In this document: positions 37,372 to 45,016 of the stretch, piece after piece | Layout of the letters: every line of letters starts with the position of its first letter | Position numbering within the stretch: position 1 is the first letter of the stretch | NCBI GenBank assembly: GCA_963768165.1 | Contig: CAVYHJ010000028.1 | Location: 248,001-312,000 of the forward strand | Origin: CAVYHJ01 sp963768165 [NCBI: uncultured bacterium] | GTDB taxonomy: Bacteria; UBP4; UBA4092 | Reading direction: 5' to 3' | Length of the DNA: 64,000 bases | The notes under the pieces: generated by a model | Databases searched by the model: none | What the model was told of the DNA's origin: nothing | Seen by the model: only the letters and a program-made list of their open reading frames with translations | Made by a program: the position numbers and the translations under genes

Positions 37372-37458
37372 TCAACTTCCTCTTGTGACAGATATATATA
37401 ATACTACTATAGACAAACCAATTAGAAAATAGGTATCTTCCTCCAGCCAGTAACTTAA

Positions 37459-37594
37459 AACTGTTAAAACAGTTAGAGGTTAATTGATAAGCAACCATCC
37501 CCTAGTTGAAAACTAGGGGTTAAGGGATTCCCATTAACCCCCAACTTCAGTTGGGGGGAGCAGGGTGTTTCTTTCCTTAACTGTTTCAACAGTT
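37459..37594. repeat. Cluster of four hairpins in an intergenic region
   Basis: In order: AACTGTT/AACAGTT (37459-37474), CCCCTAGTT/AACTAGGGG (37499-37519), CCCCCAACT/AGTTGGGGG (37538-37557) and AACTGTT/AACAGTT (37579-37594). The first and last hairpins have the same stem, so the block is roughly symmetric. Part of an 850-bp gap (37372-38221) without a credible gene. Confidence 0.65.
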
Positions 37595-37870
37595 TCCAGG
37601 TTTTTAATGCACACATTCCAATTGGTTTATCCATATATTGGTAGAGAGTTATATAGATTTTCGGAAAAATCAACCAATTCCCCATATCCGACTTATATGA
37701 TGTTATGTGGGAGCGGAATTGAAAATTTCAATTCCGCTTGTTCTCCATTCCAAATGCCAAATTGGCACGCTTGAAATTCCTATGAGATGGTGGAATAAGT
37801 GTCCGCAGTGCGGAGAGTTTTTCATTCTTTCCGCGAATTTCTGAGAAAAGTGTCGGCAAGAGCGACATAT

Positions 37871-37899
37871 TTTCAAAGGTGGCACGGACACCTTTGAAA
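37871..37899. repeat. 11-bp-stem hairpin
   Basis: TTTCAAAGGTG (37871-37881) pairs with CACCTTTGAAA (37889-37899) over a 7-nt loop. The surrounding text (GTCCGCAGTGCGGAGAG near 37801) has more palindromic wording. No gene is seen here. Confidence 0.5.
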
Positions 37900-37994
37900 C
37901 TGGCGAAAAAATAGGAAAAAGTGTGGACAGTGTCCAGAGTTTTTAAACTTTGAATGGTAGACTTTTAAGAAATATTGATTTTATTAGAGTTATT

Positions 37995-38017
37995 CAGAGT
38001 CGTCTTTGACGACTCTG
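37995..38017. repeat. 10-bp-stem hairpin
   Basis: CAGAGTCGTC and GACGACTCTG form a perfect stem over TTT. No T-run follows, so a terminator role is doubtful. Confidence 0.5.
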
Positions 38018-38106
38018 ATCCTAAGAATACGTTAATCATATACGCGGGCGGGTGTCAGTTATTCGTAGGAAGGCGTTTACGCCCGAATAAAATTAGATGA
38101 AGGAAG

Positions 38107-38145
38107 GCGTCGGGAAATCCATAAAGAACATTTCATTCCCGACGC
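38107..38145. repeat. Palindrome GCGTCGGGAA...TTCCCGACGC, related to one at 39204
   Basis: A perfect 10-bp stem with the inner phrase ATCCATAAAGAA. A second, shorter relative at 39204-39232 shares TCGGGAA/TTCCCGA and TCCA/TGGA flanks, so both appear to be members of one small repeat family. Confidence 0.55.
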
Positions 38146-38221
38146 AAAAAAAACTAAAGTAATTTCTATAAGACTATTTTTATTAACGTAAGACATAATT
38201 TTTCCTATTCATCAAATATTA

Positions 38222-39166
38222 TTATTTCATTTTCTTTGAACATTCTTGCAATTTGCTATCTAATAAATCGTTTAATTTATCGAAATCAGAAATTGGCCGA
38301 TAATTTTTACGTATATCATCTTTGTATTGTATTAAATTTGATTTCGCCTGACGATAGTAATTCTCTGCATTAGGAATATTATTTAAGGACATATAACATT
38401 CCGCAATTTTTTTAGGTAGTTCAAAATGACATTTATAACTTAAATATTTATTTCGAAGCTCTCTATCAGGATTGGATATTGTACTGTTTTCAGCAAAGAA
38501 CTTTTCAGCTTTTAGATAGGAATTCAAAGCCGAGGTAAAGTTTGATAATTGATATTCACAATCACCAATTTCCATACTATTTCCTATATTAGTGTCATAT
38601 TGAAGTTCTTTGACATCTAATGGACTTAGTTTGTTTGTCTGTATCATTTTCTCAGCATATTTGGGACCCCATTCTTCTAATTTCAAATAATATTCTTTTG
38701 CTGTATTGAAATCATTATTTTTCATACACAATCGTGCCATATGATCATATGTCTGAGGTAAAACAACATATGGGATAGGAATATTATAGTAGGATTGGTT
38801 GATTTGATATTGATCTTTAAATCTTTCGACCTTATCCAAAAGACTTTGTTTAGCTTTATTAAAGTCTGTTTGGTCACTATATATTCTAGATTTATATTCA
38901 TAGCTATCCGCTATTTCAGGCCAATTTTCCTCAGATAGAGGTAAATTTATAATGTTCTCACAAAGAGAAAGCGCTTCTTGATACTTTTTATCTCCAATAA
39001 GGGATAACGATATATTCAACTGATAGCGTAAACTTTGATAGCGTAAACTTGTTACATTGTTATATTGTAAATTTTGTCCACTTGATAAGGTAGCGACAAA
39101 AAATATTAGTGGGATCACCATATGATATGTTTTTACTCTACTTTGTAAAGTAATTACTTTATACAT
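38222..39166 (-). CDS. Secreted TPR-repeat protein
   Basis: 314 residues behind AAAAAGGAG. Basic N-terminus and hydrophobic stretch (VIPLIFFVATLSSG) form a signal peptide. Several helix pairs follow with TPR wording (KKYQEALSLCENII, FNTAKEYYLKLEEWG, TSALNSYLKAEKFF, PNAENYYRQAKSNL). TPRs bind protein partners, so a periplasmic scaffold is likely. A 15-bp direct duplication near 39023-39052 gives LRYQSLRYQ. AT-rich and without a recognised operon partner. The gene at 12068 shares the general style but is not clearly homologous. Confidence 0.8.
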   Translation of the reverse strand: MYKVITLQSRVKTYHMVIPLIFFVATLSSGQNLQYNNVTSLRYQSLRYQLNISLSLIGDKKYQEALSLCENIINLPLSEENWPEIADSYEYKSRIYSDQTDFNKAKQSLLDKVERFKDQYQINQSYYNIPIPYVVLPQTYDHMARLCMKNNDFNTAKEYYLKLEEWGPKYAEKMIQTNKLSPLDVKELQYDTNIGNSMEIGDCEYQLSNFTSALNSYLKAEKFFAENSTISNPDRELRNKYLSYKCHFELPKKIAECYMSLNNIPNAENYYRQAKSNLIQYKDDIRKNYRPISDFDKLNDLLDSKLQECSKKMK

Positions 39167-39203
39167 ATAAAACTCCTTTTTTTACTATGGGAATTTTTCT
39201 GCC

Positions 39204-39232
39204 TCGGGAATGGAACGCAGTGGATTTCCCGA
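39204..39232. repeat. Palindrome TCGGGAA...TTCCCGA
   Basis: Inverted arms of 7 bp with outer GC and TCCA/TGGA matches, related to the repeat at 38107-38145. It lies at the end of the RHS-like remnant. Confidence 0.45.
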
Positions 39233-39234
39233 TG

Positions 39235-39380
39235 CTAACTCTCCGTATCCCAACTATAGACCCAACTGTCTTTGATGGTCAATCCTCGATAAGAATATTC
39301 GAGGACAAGGTTCCCGTTGGCATCGTAAGAAAATATAGCAGGAAAACGAAAGGAAACCAATCTTTGGGGATTGAATAGAG
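39235..39380 (-). pseudogene. RHS/YD-repeat-like coding remnant
   Basis: Directly after the TAA of the response-regulator gene (39381-39383) and in the same frame, about 48 codons stay open before TAG (39235-39237). They read IFSYDANGNLVLEYSYRG and then KDSWVYSWDTES. YDANGNL is the hallmark of YD/RHS repeats. There is no start codon or ribosome site, so this is a decayed fragment of a larger secreted RHS-like protein, not a gene of its own. Plus-strand frames here are shadows. Confidence 0.5.
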
Positions 39381-39953
39381 TTATGAGGGTAAAGCAGTAG
39401 GTTCCAACCGGCCACCGGAAAATTGTTCAATCAACCTCTTGGCAGTTTTGAGTAATGCTTCTTGATCATAGGGCTTGGTAACAAATGCGTTTACACCATG
39501 TTCCAATGCTTTGGCTTTATATTCCGGCCCGGTATATAACCCGGTGATCAATATAATAGGAATATATCCCAATTCCACGCTGTTGCGGATTTTTGTGGAT
39601 AATTCCCAACCGTCTATCTTCGGAAGAAATATGTCAGTAATCACAAGATCCGGCGTTGTCTCCACGAGTTTGGTATAGGCTTCCTCTCCACTGGAAGCCA
39701 GCACAGTATCAAAACCGGCGGTTGTAAATTGCAAATCCAGAACGTGCAATAAGTCCGTATCATCATCCACCAGCAGAATTTTCGGTTTGTGTGCCGAGTT
39801 GTCCTGAGACAAGGGTTGATCCTGATCTTTCTCCGAATGTAGGAAAATTGTAGTTTGACATTTCTGACAATACAACAAAGACTGCCGGGAAGAGGTTGTC
39901 GTGGCTTTTTGTAGAATCATGTCGGTTGCACACCGGGGACATTTATCTGTCAT
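39381..39953 (-). CDS. Response regulator receiver protein with N-terminal zinc ribbon
   Basis: 190 residues behind AAAGGAGG. Residues 1-40 form a zinc ribbon (C5, C8, C29, C32). After a linker, residues 57-175 form a receiver domain with the acidic pocket at D63-D65, phosphoacceptor D107 (VITDIFLP), T137 and K160. No DNA-binding output domain. It lies 30 bp after the HD-GYP gene on the same strand, so both probably serve one signalling pathway. The zinc ribbon on a stand-alone receiver is unusual and may act as a protein-docking module. Confidence 0.88.
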   Translation of the reverse strand: MTDKCPRCATDMILQKATTTSSRQSLLYCQKCQTTIFLHSEKDQDQPLSQDNSAHKPKILLVDDDTDLLHVLDLQFTTAGFDTVLASSGEEAYTKLVETTPDLVITDIFLPKIDGWELSTKIRNSVELGYIPIILITGLYTGPEYKAKALEHGVNAFVTKPYDQEALLKTAKRLIEQFSGGRLEPTALPS

Positions 39954-39983
39954 TTGTTCCTTTTCCTCCTTTAAAGAATCATA

Positions 39984-41441
39984 TCACGTTTGTCCTGAAA
40001 TTACACCAGAATCATAAATCTTCTCAAATGCTTCGACGACTTTCGGGTCAAATTGGATCCCTTTAAATCGTTCCAATTCTTCTTTCGCCCAATCCACGGA
40101 CATGGCTTTGCGGTATACTCGATCCGAAGTCATGGCATGAAACGCATCCACTACTGATAAAATCCGCGACCCCAAAGGAATTTCTTCTCCTTTTAATCCA
40201 TAAGGGTACCCTGTACCATCATACTTTTCCTGGTGATATAAAACCAGTTTTGCCACACCTTTCATACCTTCCAATGGTTCAAGAATTTTGACACCGAGCA
40301 CGGAATGCTTTTTAATTTCATCATATTCCTCACTTGTCAATTTCCCGGGTTTAAACAAAACGAAATCCCGTACGCCAATTTTTCCTATATCATGTAAAAG
40401 CGCAGCGGCATATAAATCCTGTTTGTCCCCTTCACTCAAGCGGAAGTAATCGGCGACGGCCATGGCATATTTGGCGATTTTTTCAGAATGGTCAAACGTG
40501 TATTTGTCTTTAACATCAATCGCTTTCGCCAAGGCGTGAATCGTCGGAAGATACGAATTTTTCAATCCTTGATACAATTGAGAATTTTGGATTGTAGCCG
40601 CCACCGCATGTCCTAAAATCACAAAAGCGGAAAGGTCCATATCATCGAGAGGTTGTGTCCGCGAATGAGTAGAGGCGCACAATACCCCCACGACATTCTC
40701 TTTGGAAATCACAGGAACACAGAGTGAAGAAACGATCCCCTGTTCATAATCCGTCAATTCGATGGTACTCGAAAATTTTCCAAAATCCTGACATAGAAAC
40801 GGTTTTCCACTCTGGACCACATACCCCCCAATCCCTTTAGTAACCGGCTGCCGGGTTGAACGGACAATCTCTACCGGGATTCCACGAGCGGCAACTATCC
40901 GTAAATATTCCCGGTGTTCATCCAATAACATAATCGAGATTCGATTGACCGCTTTGGGTTTCAGAAGAGCTTCCGCCGCATCTAAAATCTGTTCCAATCC
41001 ATTTTGTTCGTCATGGGTTTTCAACGGGGTTTGGATGGCTTCAATAGTCTGGGTTAATCTTCTATACCCTTCTTCCCGATTTCTCCCTTGTTGGGCCATA
41101 TACCCTGCCGCAGCGCCAATAAAGATAAACATCCCGATACGGACGGATATCAATAAGGATATCCACCGAACCCAATCACTCATTGACAAAGGCATCCCTT
41201 GAAGAACAAAAACAGACAATAGGCTGGACATTAATCCGTAAAACAGACCCCATCTCCAACCAAAAGCTATGGAAGCAATAATGATAGGAATATAATAGAG
41301 TTCAATCAGAGCATTCTGTAGAGGGCTCTCTTTGGTGTGCTGATAAAACACCGCAACCGAGATTAATAAAAAAATAACCTCTGTTACAACGTGATATACT
41401 TTTTCGTTTTCCCGACTTGCTGCTAATTCGTTTAATCTCAA
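39984..41441 (-). CDS. Membrane sensor with GAF and HD-GYP domains (c-di-GMP phosphodiesterase type)
   Basis: 485 residues from a TTG at 41441; the frame stays open about 21 codons more (to an upstream TAA) with plausible protein sequence, so the true start is uncertain. The N-terminal part has about four to five membrane helices (SVAVFYQHT..., IELYYIPIIIAS). A GAF domain (about 145-290) precedes the HD-GYP domain (about 300-475): LLHDIGKIGVRDF, YHQEKYDGTGYP and ILSVVDAFHAMTSDR contain the metal His/Asp residues and the GYP region. Family members hydrolyse cyclic di-GMP; it pairs with the receiver protein downstream. Confidence 0.9.
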   Translation of the reverse strand: MRLNELAASRENEKVYHVVTEVIFLLISVAVFYQHTKESPLQNALIELYYIPIIIASIAFGWRWGLFYGLMSSLLSVFVLQGMPLSMSDWVRWISLLISVRIGMFIFIGAAAGYMAQQGRNREEGYRRLTQTIEAIQTPLKTHDEQNGLEQILDAAEALLKPKAVNRISIMLLDEHREYLRIVAARGIPVEIVRSTRQPVTKGIGGYVVQSGKPFLCQDFGKFSSTIELTDYEQGIVSSLCVPVISKENVVGVLCASTHSRTQPLDDMDLSAFVILGHAVAATIQNSQLYQGLKNSYLPTIHALAKAIDVKDKYTFDHSEKIAKYAMAVADYFRLSEGDKQDLYAAALLHDIGKIGVRDFVLFKPGKLTSEEYDEIKKHSVLGVKILEPLEGMKGVAKLVLYHQEKYDGTGYPYGLKGEEIPLGSRILSVVDAFHAMTSDRVYRKAMSVDWAKEELERFKGIQFDPKVVEAFEKIYDSGVISGQT

Positions 41442-41532
41442 AAAAAGATGTCGATGCCACTCGACAAACTCGACAATTACTATAACAGAATTGTTTTCTT
41501 AAATGCAACTTATAATTTTATCAAGAAAAAAC

Positions 41533-41561
41533 TTGACAAGGACAAAAATCTCTTATATAGT
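41533..41561 (+). promoter_or_regulatory. Strong sigma70-type promoter for the cold-shock gene
   Basis: TTGACA (41533-41538), 17 bp spacer, TATAGT (41556-41561). It points towards the cold-shock gene and would give a leader of about 170 nt, like known csp leaders. Confidence 0.7.
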
Positions 41562-41607
41562 CTTCTCACAAGAATTTAAAGGAAGTTTTAGTTTGTTTAA
41601 ATAAGCG

Positions 41608-41652
41608 ATACCACGAAGGCAAAATTTAGGCTTCCGTGGTATTTTTATTTTT
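41608..41652 (+). terminator. Hairpin with T-tail inside the csp leader (attenuator or small RNA end)
   Basis: ATACCACG plus AAG pairs with CTT-C-CGTGGTAT (41608-41642) and is followed by TTTTTATTTTT. It stands between the promoter and the cold-shock gene, so it would either end a small RNA of about 85 nt or act as a conditional terminator. Confidence 0.6.
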
Positions 41653-41738
41653 AGGATTACCTTAGTTTAAGAGTCGAATATCCTCTCCGGTTTTTGTCGG
41701 AGGGATAGAAATCTTTAATAGAAAGGAGTATCAACACT

Positions 41739-41954
41739 GTGGGTGATCGTGTCAAAGGAACCGTAAAATGGTTCAATGAAAAAAAGGGATACGGTTTCAT
41801 CAGTCAAGATGGCGGGGGTCCGGATGTATTTGTCCATTATTCCGCTATCACGAGTGAGGGGTTTCGGACGTTGAACGAAGGTTCGCCGGTCGAATTTGAA
41901 GTCGTAGATGGTCCTAAAGGCAAGCAAGCCGCCAATGTTAGTATGGCGCATTAA
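41739..41954 (+). CDS. Cold-shock domain protein (CspA family)
   Basis: 71 residues, the normal size. Both RNA-binding motifs are intact: KGYGFIS (RNP1) and VFVHYSAI (RNP2), with GTVKWFNEK at the front. Start is GTG at 41739 behind AAAGGAG with an 11-nt gap. These proteins melt RNA structure and bind single-stranded nucleic acid. The leader is structured and contains a terminator-like hairpin. A weak hairpin AAAAATC/GATTTTTT follows at 41956-41981. Confidence 0.95.
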   Translation: MGDRVKGTVKWFNEKKGYGFISQDGGGPDVFVHYSAITSEGFRTLNEGSPVEFEVVDGPKGKQAANVSMAH

Positions 41955-42100
41955 CAAAAATCCCGAGTATTCTGATTTTTTGTTGTATTAGAGCTGATTT
42001 TTTATATAAAACAATTAAGCTTTATTAAAGTATTGTAAACTCTGTTTTGATTGAGACATCGGTGGTACAGTTCAAGACAGGGTTTTTATTTTGAGGGCAA

Positions 42101-43069
42101 TTATTGCGCTCTCTTATATTCAATAAATTTCATGCAGAATTCGTCTTTTCCGAGCAGGGCATCCGAGGCCAGTTTAAATTCAATCATTTTCTTGACATTA
42201 ATCTGTCGCGGGTCTACCATGATGGTATCACAGCCATGGAGCATAGCGAGAATACACAAGGTTTCATTAATCAACCGCCTGTTCGGTAATCCAAAAGATA
42301 CGTTGCTGAATCCACCAAAAATATGTACCCCATCTCCATATTTATCGCGCAGTTGTTTGCAGGCATCCAGAAAATGCCGGCCAAATTCCGACCCGGCACC
42401 AATGGGAAATACCAACGCATCCAGGAACCGGTCTTCCACCGGAATTCTCGCTTTTTCCATGCGATTCATCAGCTCCACCAAATTATCAAACCGTTCTTTG
42501 TCGTCTTGTGGCATCCCTGCTTGACCGGATGCATTGGCAATAATTTGGGTATTGTACTGTTTGGCCAAATCAATCACCTTCTGCCGGTTATCTTCTAAAT
42601 TAGTGGAATTTAACACCGCCCGGCCTTTAGATGGGTCATAAACCTTCAGCCCTTCTTCAATGGTATCCGGGTCGGAAGAATCAATGGTATACCTCGCTGG
42701 AACTTTCTCCTGCATAATCTTAATCAACCACTGCATGTACTTATGTCGTTTTTCGGGATAGGGTGTGACCTCATCCACGCATAAATCAATGATATCCGCT
42801 CCCCCATCCAATTGCTCTTTCGCGGCCGCCCACAAATAATCTTTATCCTGATTCAAAATCGCCGCACCGATATGCGGAACCTGTTGGGATTGTTGTACTG
42901 CTTCATTTTTCAAAATTTCCGTTAAATCCAGAACTTTATCCTGACCATCAATGGTTTTATATTTAATCCCTTTTTTACCCCCGCCGATCTCTACAATACG
43001 CGGGCTGGTAACACGGATTTTCCGGGTGGCATTGATATTTTCTCCGATAACAATTAAAGTCTCCGACAT
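42101..43069 (-). CDS. Methyltetrahydrofolate:corrinoid methyltransferase-like protein
   Basis: 322 residues. The N-terminus (IVIGENINATR) and the central pterin-binding segments (LDGGADIIDLCVD, RYTIDSSDPDTIEEGLK, GGFSNVSFGLPNRR, CDTIMVDP) match the pterin-binding TIM barrel shared by AcsE, MtgA and MetH. Family members move the methyl group between methyltetrahydrofolate and a corrinoid protein. No corrinoid protein or CODH/ACS genes lie in the window, so whether it serves acetogenesis, methylamine or ether metabolism stays open. It stands alone, with a start behind AGGAGG-type sequence upstream of 43069. Confidence 0.85.
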   Translation of the reverse strand: MSETLIVIGENINATRKIRVTSPRIVEIGGGKKGIKYKTIDGQDKVLDLTEILKNEAVQQSQQVPHIGAAILNQDKDYLWAAAKEQLDGGADIIDLCVDEVTPYPEKRHKYMQWLIKIMQEKVPARYTIDSSDPDTIEEGLKVYDPSKGRAVLNSTNLEDNRQKVIDLAKQYNTQIIANASGQAGMPQDDKERFDNLVELMNRMEKARIPVEDRFLDALVFPIGAGSEFGRHFLDACKQLRDKYGDGVHIFGGFSNVSFGLPNRRLINETLCILAMLHGCDTIMVDPRQINVKKMIEFKLASDALLGKDEFCMKFIEYKRAQ

Positions 43070-43190
43070 TAATATATCCTCCTTGAGGATAAAGACAAAC
43101 CGACAGTCTAATTTCGTTTGGTTGAGTTATCCATCCTAAACCGAATCGCGAGTAGCGTCAAGAGACTGAGAATCGTGAATTGAAATAAAC

Positions 43191-43222
43191 CTGGCGAATC
43201 AATCGTTACATTGATTCGCCAG
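43191..43222 (-). terminator. Strong hairpin downstream of the zinc-ribbon TM2 gene
   Basis: CTGGCGAATCAAT (43191-43203) and ATTGATTCGCCAG (43210-43222) form a 13-bp stem. The following minus-strand stretch GTTTATTTC is only weakly T-rich. Confidence 0.6.
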
Positions 43223-43252
43223 AAGAAAGAGTTGCAAATTTTAAAGGGAGAA

Positions 43253-43663
43253 TTATTCTTTTAAGGGATTTCCTTGGGCATCCTTGTTAATATTTCCCAC
43301 AAGGATTAATATCCCTTCGATAAATCCCCAAAGATGACCGATTCCACAAGTGCAAATCGTCACAACGATTTGGATAATACCAATACCTGTATACCCCAAA
43401 TAAAACCGATGTATACCAAATCCGCCCAAGAATATTCCGAGAAGTCCTGCAACCAGTTTTGATTTTTCTCCCGGGCCTCCAAAGGATGTGCCTGTAGCGC
43501 GGGAAAGTTTTACCCCGCATTTAATGCAAATTTCCTGTTGGGGATTGGTCTGAGTCCCGCAATTGTTGCAATAAGCAGTTCCATTTAACGGTTTCACGCC
43601 ACATGATAAACAAACTTCCGCGTTGGGTGGTGTTACTTCCTTACCGCAATTTCGACAAAACAT
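43253..43663 (-). CDS. Zinc-ribbon and TM2-domain membrane protein
   Basis: 136 residues. The first half has four CxxC pairs (CRNCG, CLSCG, CNNCG, CIKCG), a double zinc-ribbon. The second half has two membrane helices in the TM2 pattern (GLLGIFLGGFGIHRFYLGYTGIG, then VVTICTCGIGHLWGFIEGI). A paralogue with the same N-terminus but a different membrane domain stands upstream at 43697. Function unknown; TM2 proteins often carry various sensor domains. Confidence 0.88.
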   Translation of the reverse strand: MFCRNCGKEVTPPNAEVCLSCGVKPLNGTAYCNNCGTQTNPQQEICIKCGVKLSRATGTSFGGPGEKSKLVAGLLGIFLGGFGIHRFYLGYTGIGIIQIVVTICTCGIGHLWGFIEGILILVGNINKDAQGNPLKE

Positions 43664-43696
43664 AAAAACATTACCCTTCTTTGTTTCTTACGTTTG

Positions 43697-44197
43697 TTAT
43701 AACTTTTCCGCAAAATCTCCAAGAACCGGTATTTTCCATTTATTTCCTTGAAGCGCTTGGATGATACCTATAATAGAAAGTATCCCACACGCAAGTAATA
43801 GTAAACGCGTCACCATATAGAGCATCCAACCAAGAAAGGGAATCATCCAAATAAACCAAAAGGACGCCCAGATAATCGCTTCAATAATAAACAGAATCAG
43901 TCCCTGTTTAGCATGAAACATTACATTTTGATTCTGCTTTTTTGTTAAATAGGGAATCAAACATAATATCCCTAAATAGGAGAGAACACACATGACTTTA
44001 TCTTCATCGGCAGAAGACATTCCCCCACCGCTTGCTCCCGCCAACCGGACTCCGCATTTGATACAGATTTCCTGGTTGGCGTTGGTTTCCACACCGCAAC
44101 CATTACAGAATTTGGTACCATTGGATGGACGGACACCGCAGGCTAAACAGACTTCTGCATTTTGTGCTACTTCTTTACCGCAATTCCTACAAAACAT
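43697..44197 (-). CDS. Zinc-ribbon membrane protein with DUF4870-like domain
   Basis: 166 residues. Four CxxC pairs at the N-terminus closely match the paralogue at 43253 (MFCRNCGKEV). The C-terminal part has about three hydrophobic segments (VMCVLSYLGILCLIPYLTKK, GLILFIIEAIIWASFWFIW, LLLLACGILSII) and the QN-VMFHAKQG motif of DUF4870-type proteins. The pair shares zinc-ribbon heads but has exchanged its membrane tails, a case of domain shuffling. Divergent from rsmG. Confidence 0.85.
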   Translation of the reverse strand: MFCRNCGKEVAQNAEVCLACGVRPSNGTKFCNGCGVETNANQEICIKCGVRLAGASGGGMSSADEDKVMCVLSYLGILCLIPYLTKKQNQNVMFHAKQGLILFIIEAIIWASFWFIWMIPFLGWMLYMVTRLLLLACGILSIIGIIQALQGNKWKIPVLGDFAEKL

Positions 44198-44308
44198 TTG
44201 TTACACCTCCCGCATCGTTAAATATTTAAACGCTAATACTATCACTTACACTAGGGTTGGTCAAGAAAAAAATTTGTGCGATAATGAAAATAAGGAGTTG
44301 GGTGACCG

Positions 44309-45016
44309 GTGGCGCAAGATACTTTAAACGAATGGTGCCGACAACAATTTCAAGTGGAGTTGTCACGACACCAAAAGAATCAATTTAATAACTATCTTTC
44401 CGTATTGAAAGATTGGAATCAAAAGATTAATTTAACAGCAATTACGGACGACAATGAAATCGTCGAAAAACATTTCATTGATTCCTTGACCTGTCTTTGG
44501 GTTCCGATTTTCTGGTTAAACATTCGAGTTTTGGATATAGGAACGGGCGCGGGGTTTCCGGGAATCCCCATTAAAATTCTGCGACCGGATTTGGAACTCT
44601 ATCTGATTGAAACGGTCGGTAAAAAAGCACAGTTTTTGGAAGCTCTCGTTCACGAATTAAAATTAGAAGGGGTCACTCTCCTGAAAGACCGGGCAGAAAC
44701 TCTGGCACATAACCCGCGATATCGTGAAACCTTTGATGTAGTCGTAAGCCGGGCATTGGCGAAATTGCCGGTGGCCTGTGAACTCTGTCTTCCTTTCGTT
44801 AAGCCCTATAGAGCCTATTTAGCCATGCTCGGTGACGATGCCAAAAAACAATTAGAGTCTTCTAAAATCGCCTTCTCAGAATTGGGGGGGGAATTACAAC
44901 AATTGAAAAATCTGCCGGACTCTTCACGCTCTATTGCTGTAATCGAAAAAATATCCGCAACTCCCCTCAAATATCCCCGTAAAGCTGGCATACCCGAAAA
45001 ACGTCCCTTGAAATAA
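44309..45016 (+). CDS. rsmG: 16S rRNA (guanine527-N7)-methyltransferase RsmG
   Basis: 235 residues from GTG 44309 with AAGGAG upstream. The SAM site DIGTGAGFPGIP and the N-terminal phrase LSVLKDWNQKINLTAI followed by HFIDSLT are characteristic. The protein methylates G527 of 16S rRNA (known function). rsmG commonly lies close to the origin of replication, which agrees with dnaN and the DnaA boxes 4-5 kb away. It abuts the convergent GT9 gene (stop to stop). Confidence 0.95.
   Translation: MAQDTLNEWCRQQFQVELSRHQKNQFNNYLSVLKDWNQKINLTAITDDNEIVEKHFIDSLTCLWVPIFWLNIRVLDIGTGAGFPGIPIKILRPDLELYLIETVGKKAQFLEALVHELKLEGVTLLKDRAETLAHNPRYRETFDVVVSRALAKLPVACELCLPFVKPYRAYLAMLGDDAKKQLESSKIAFSELGGELQQLKNLPDSSRSIAVIEKISATPLKYPRKAGIPEKRPLK

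Noticed and set aside
39187-39378. 63-residue plus-strand frame after the TPR gene
   Set aside because: The opposite strand reads a YD-repeat-like remnant and the frame has no ribosome site.
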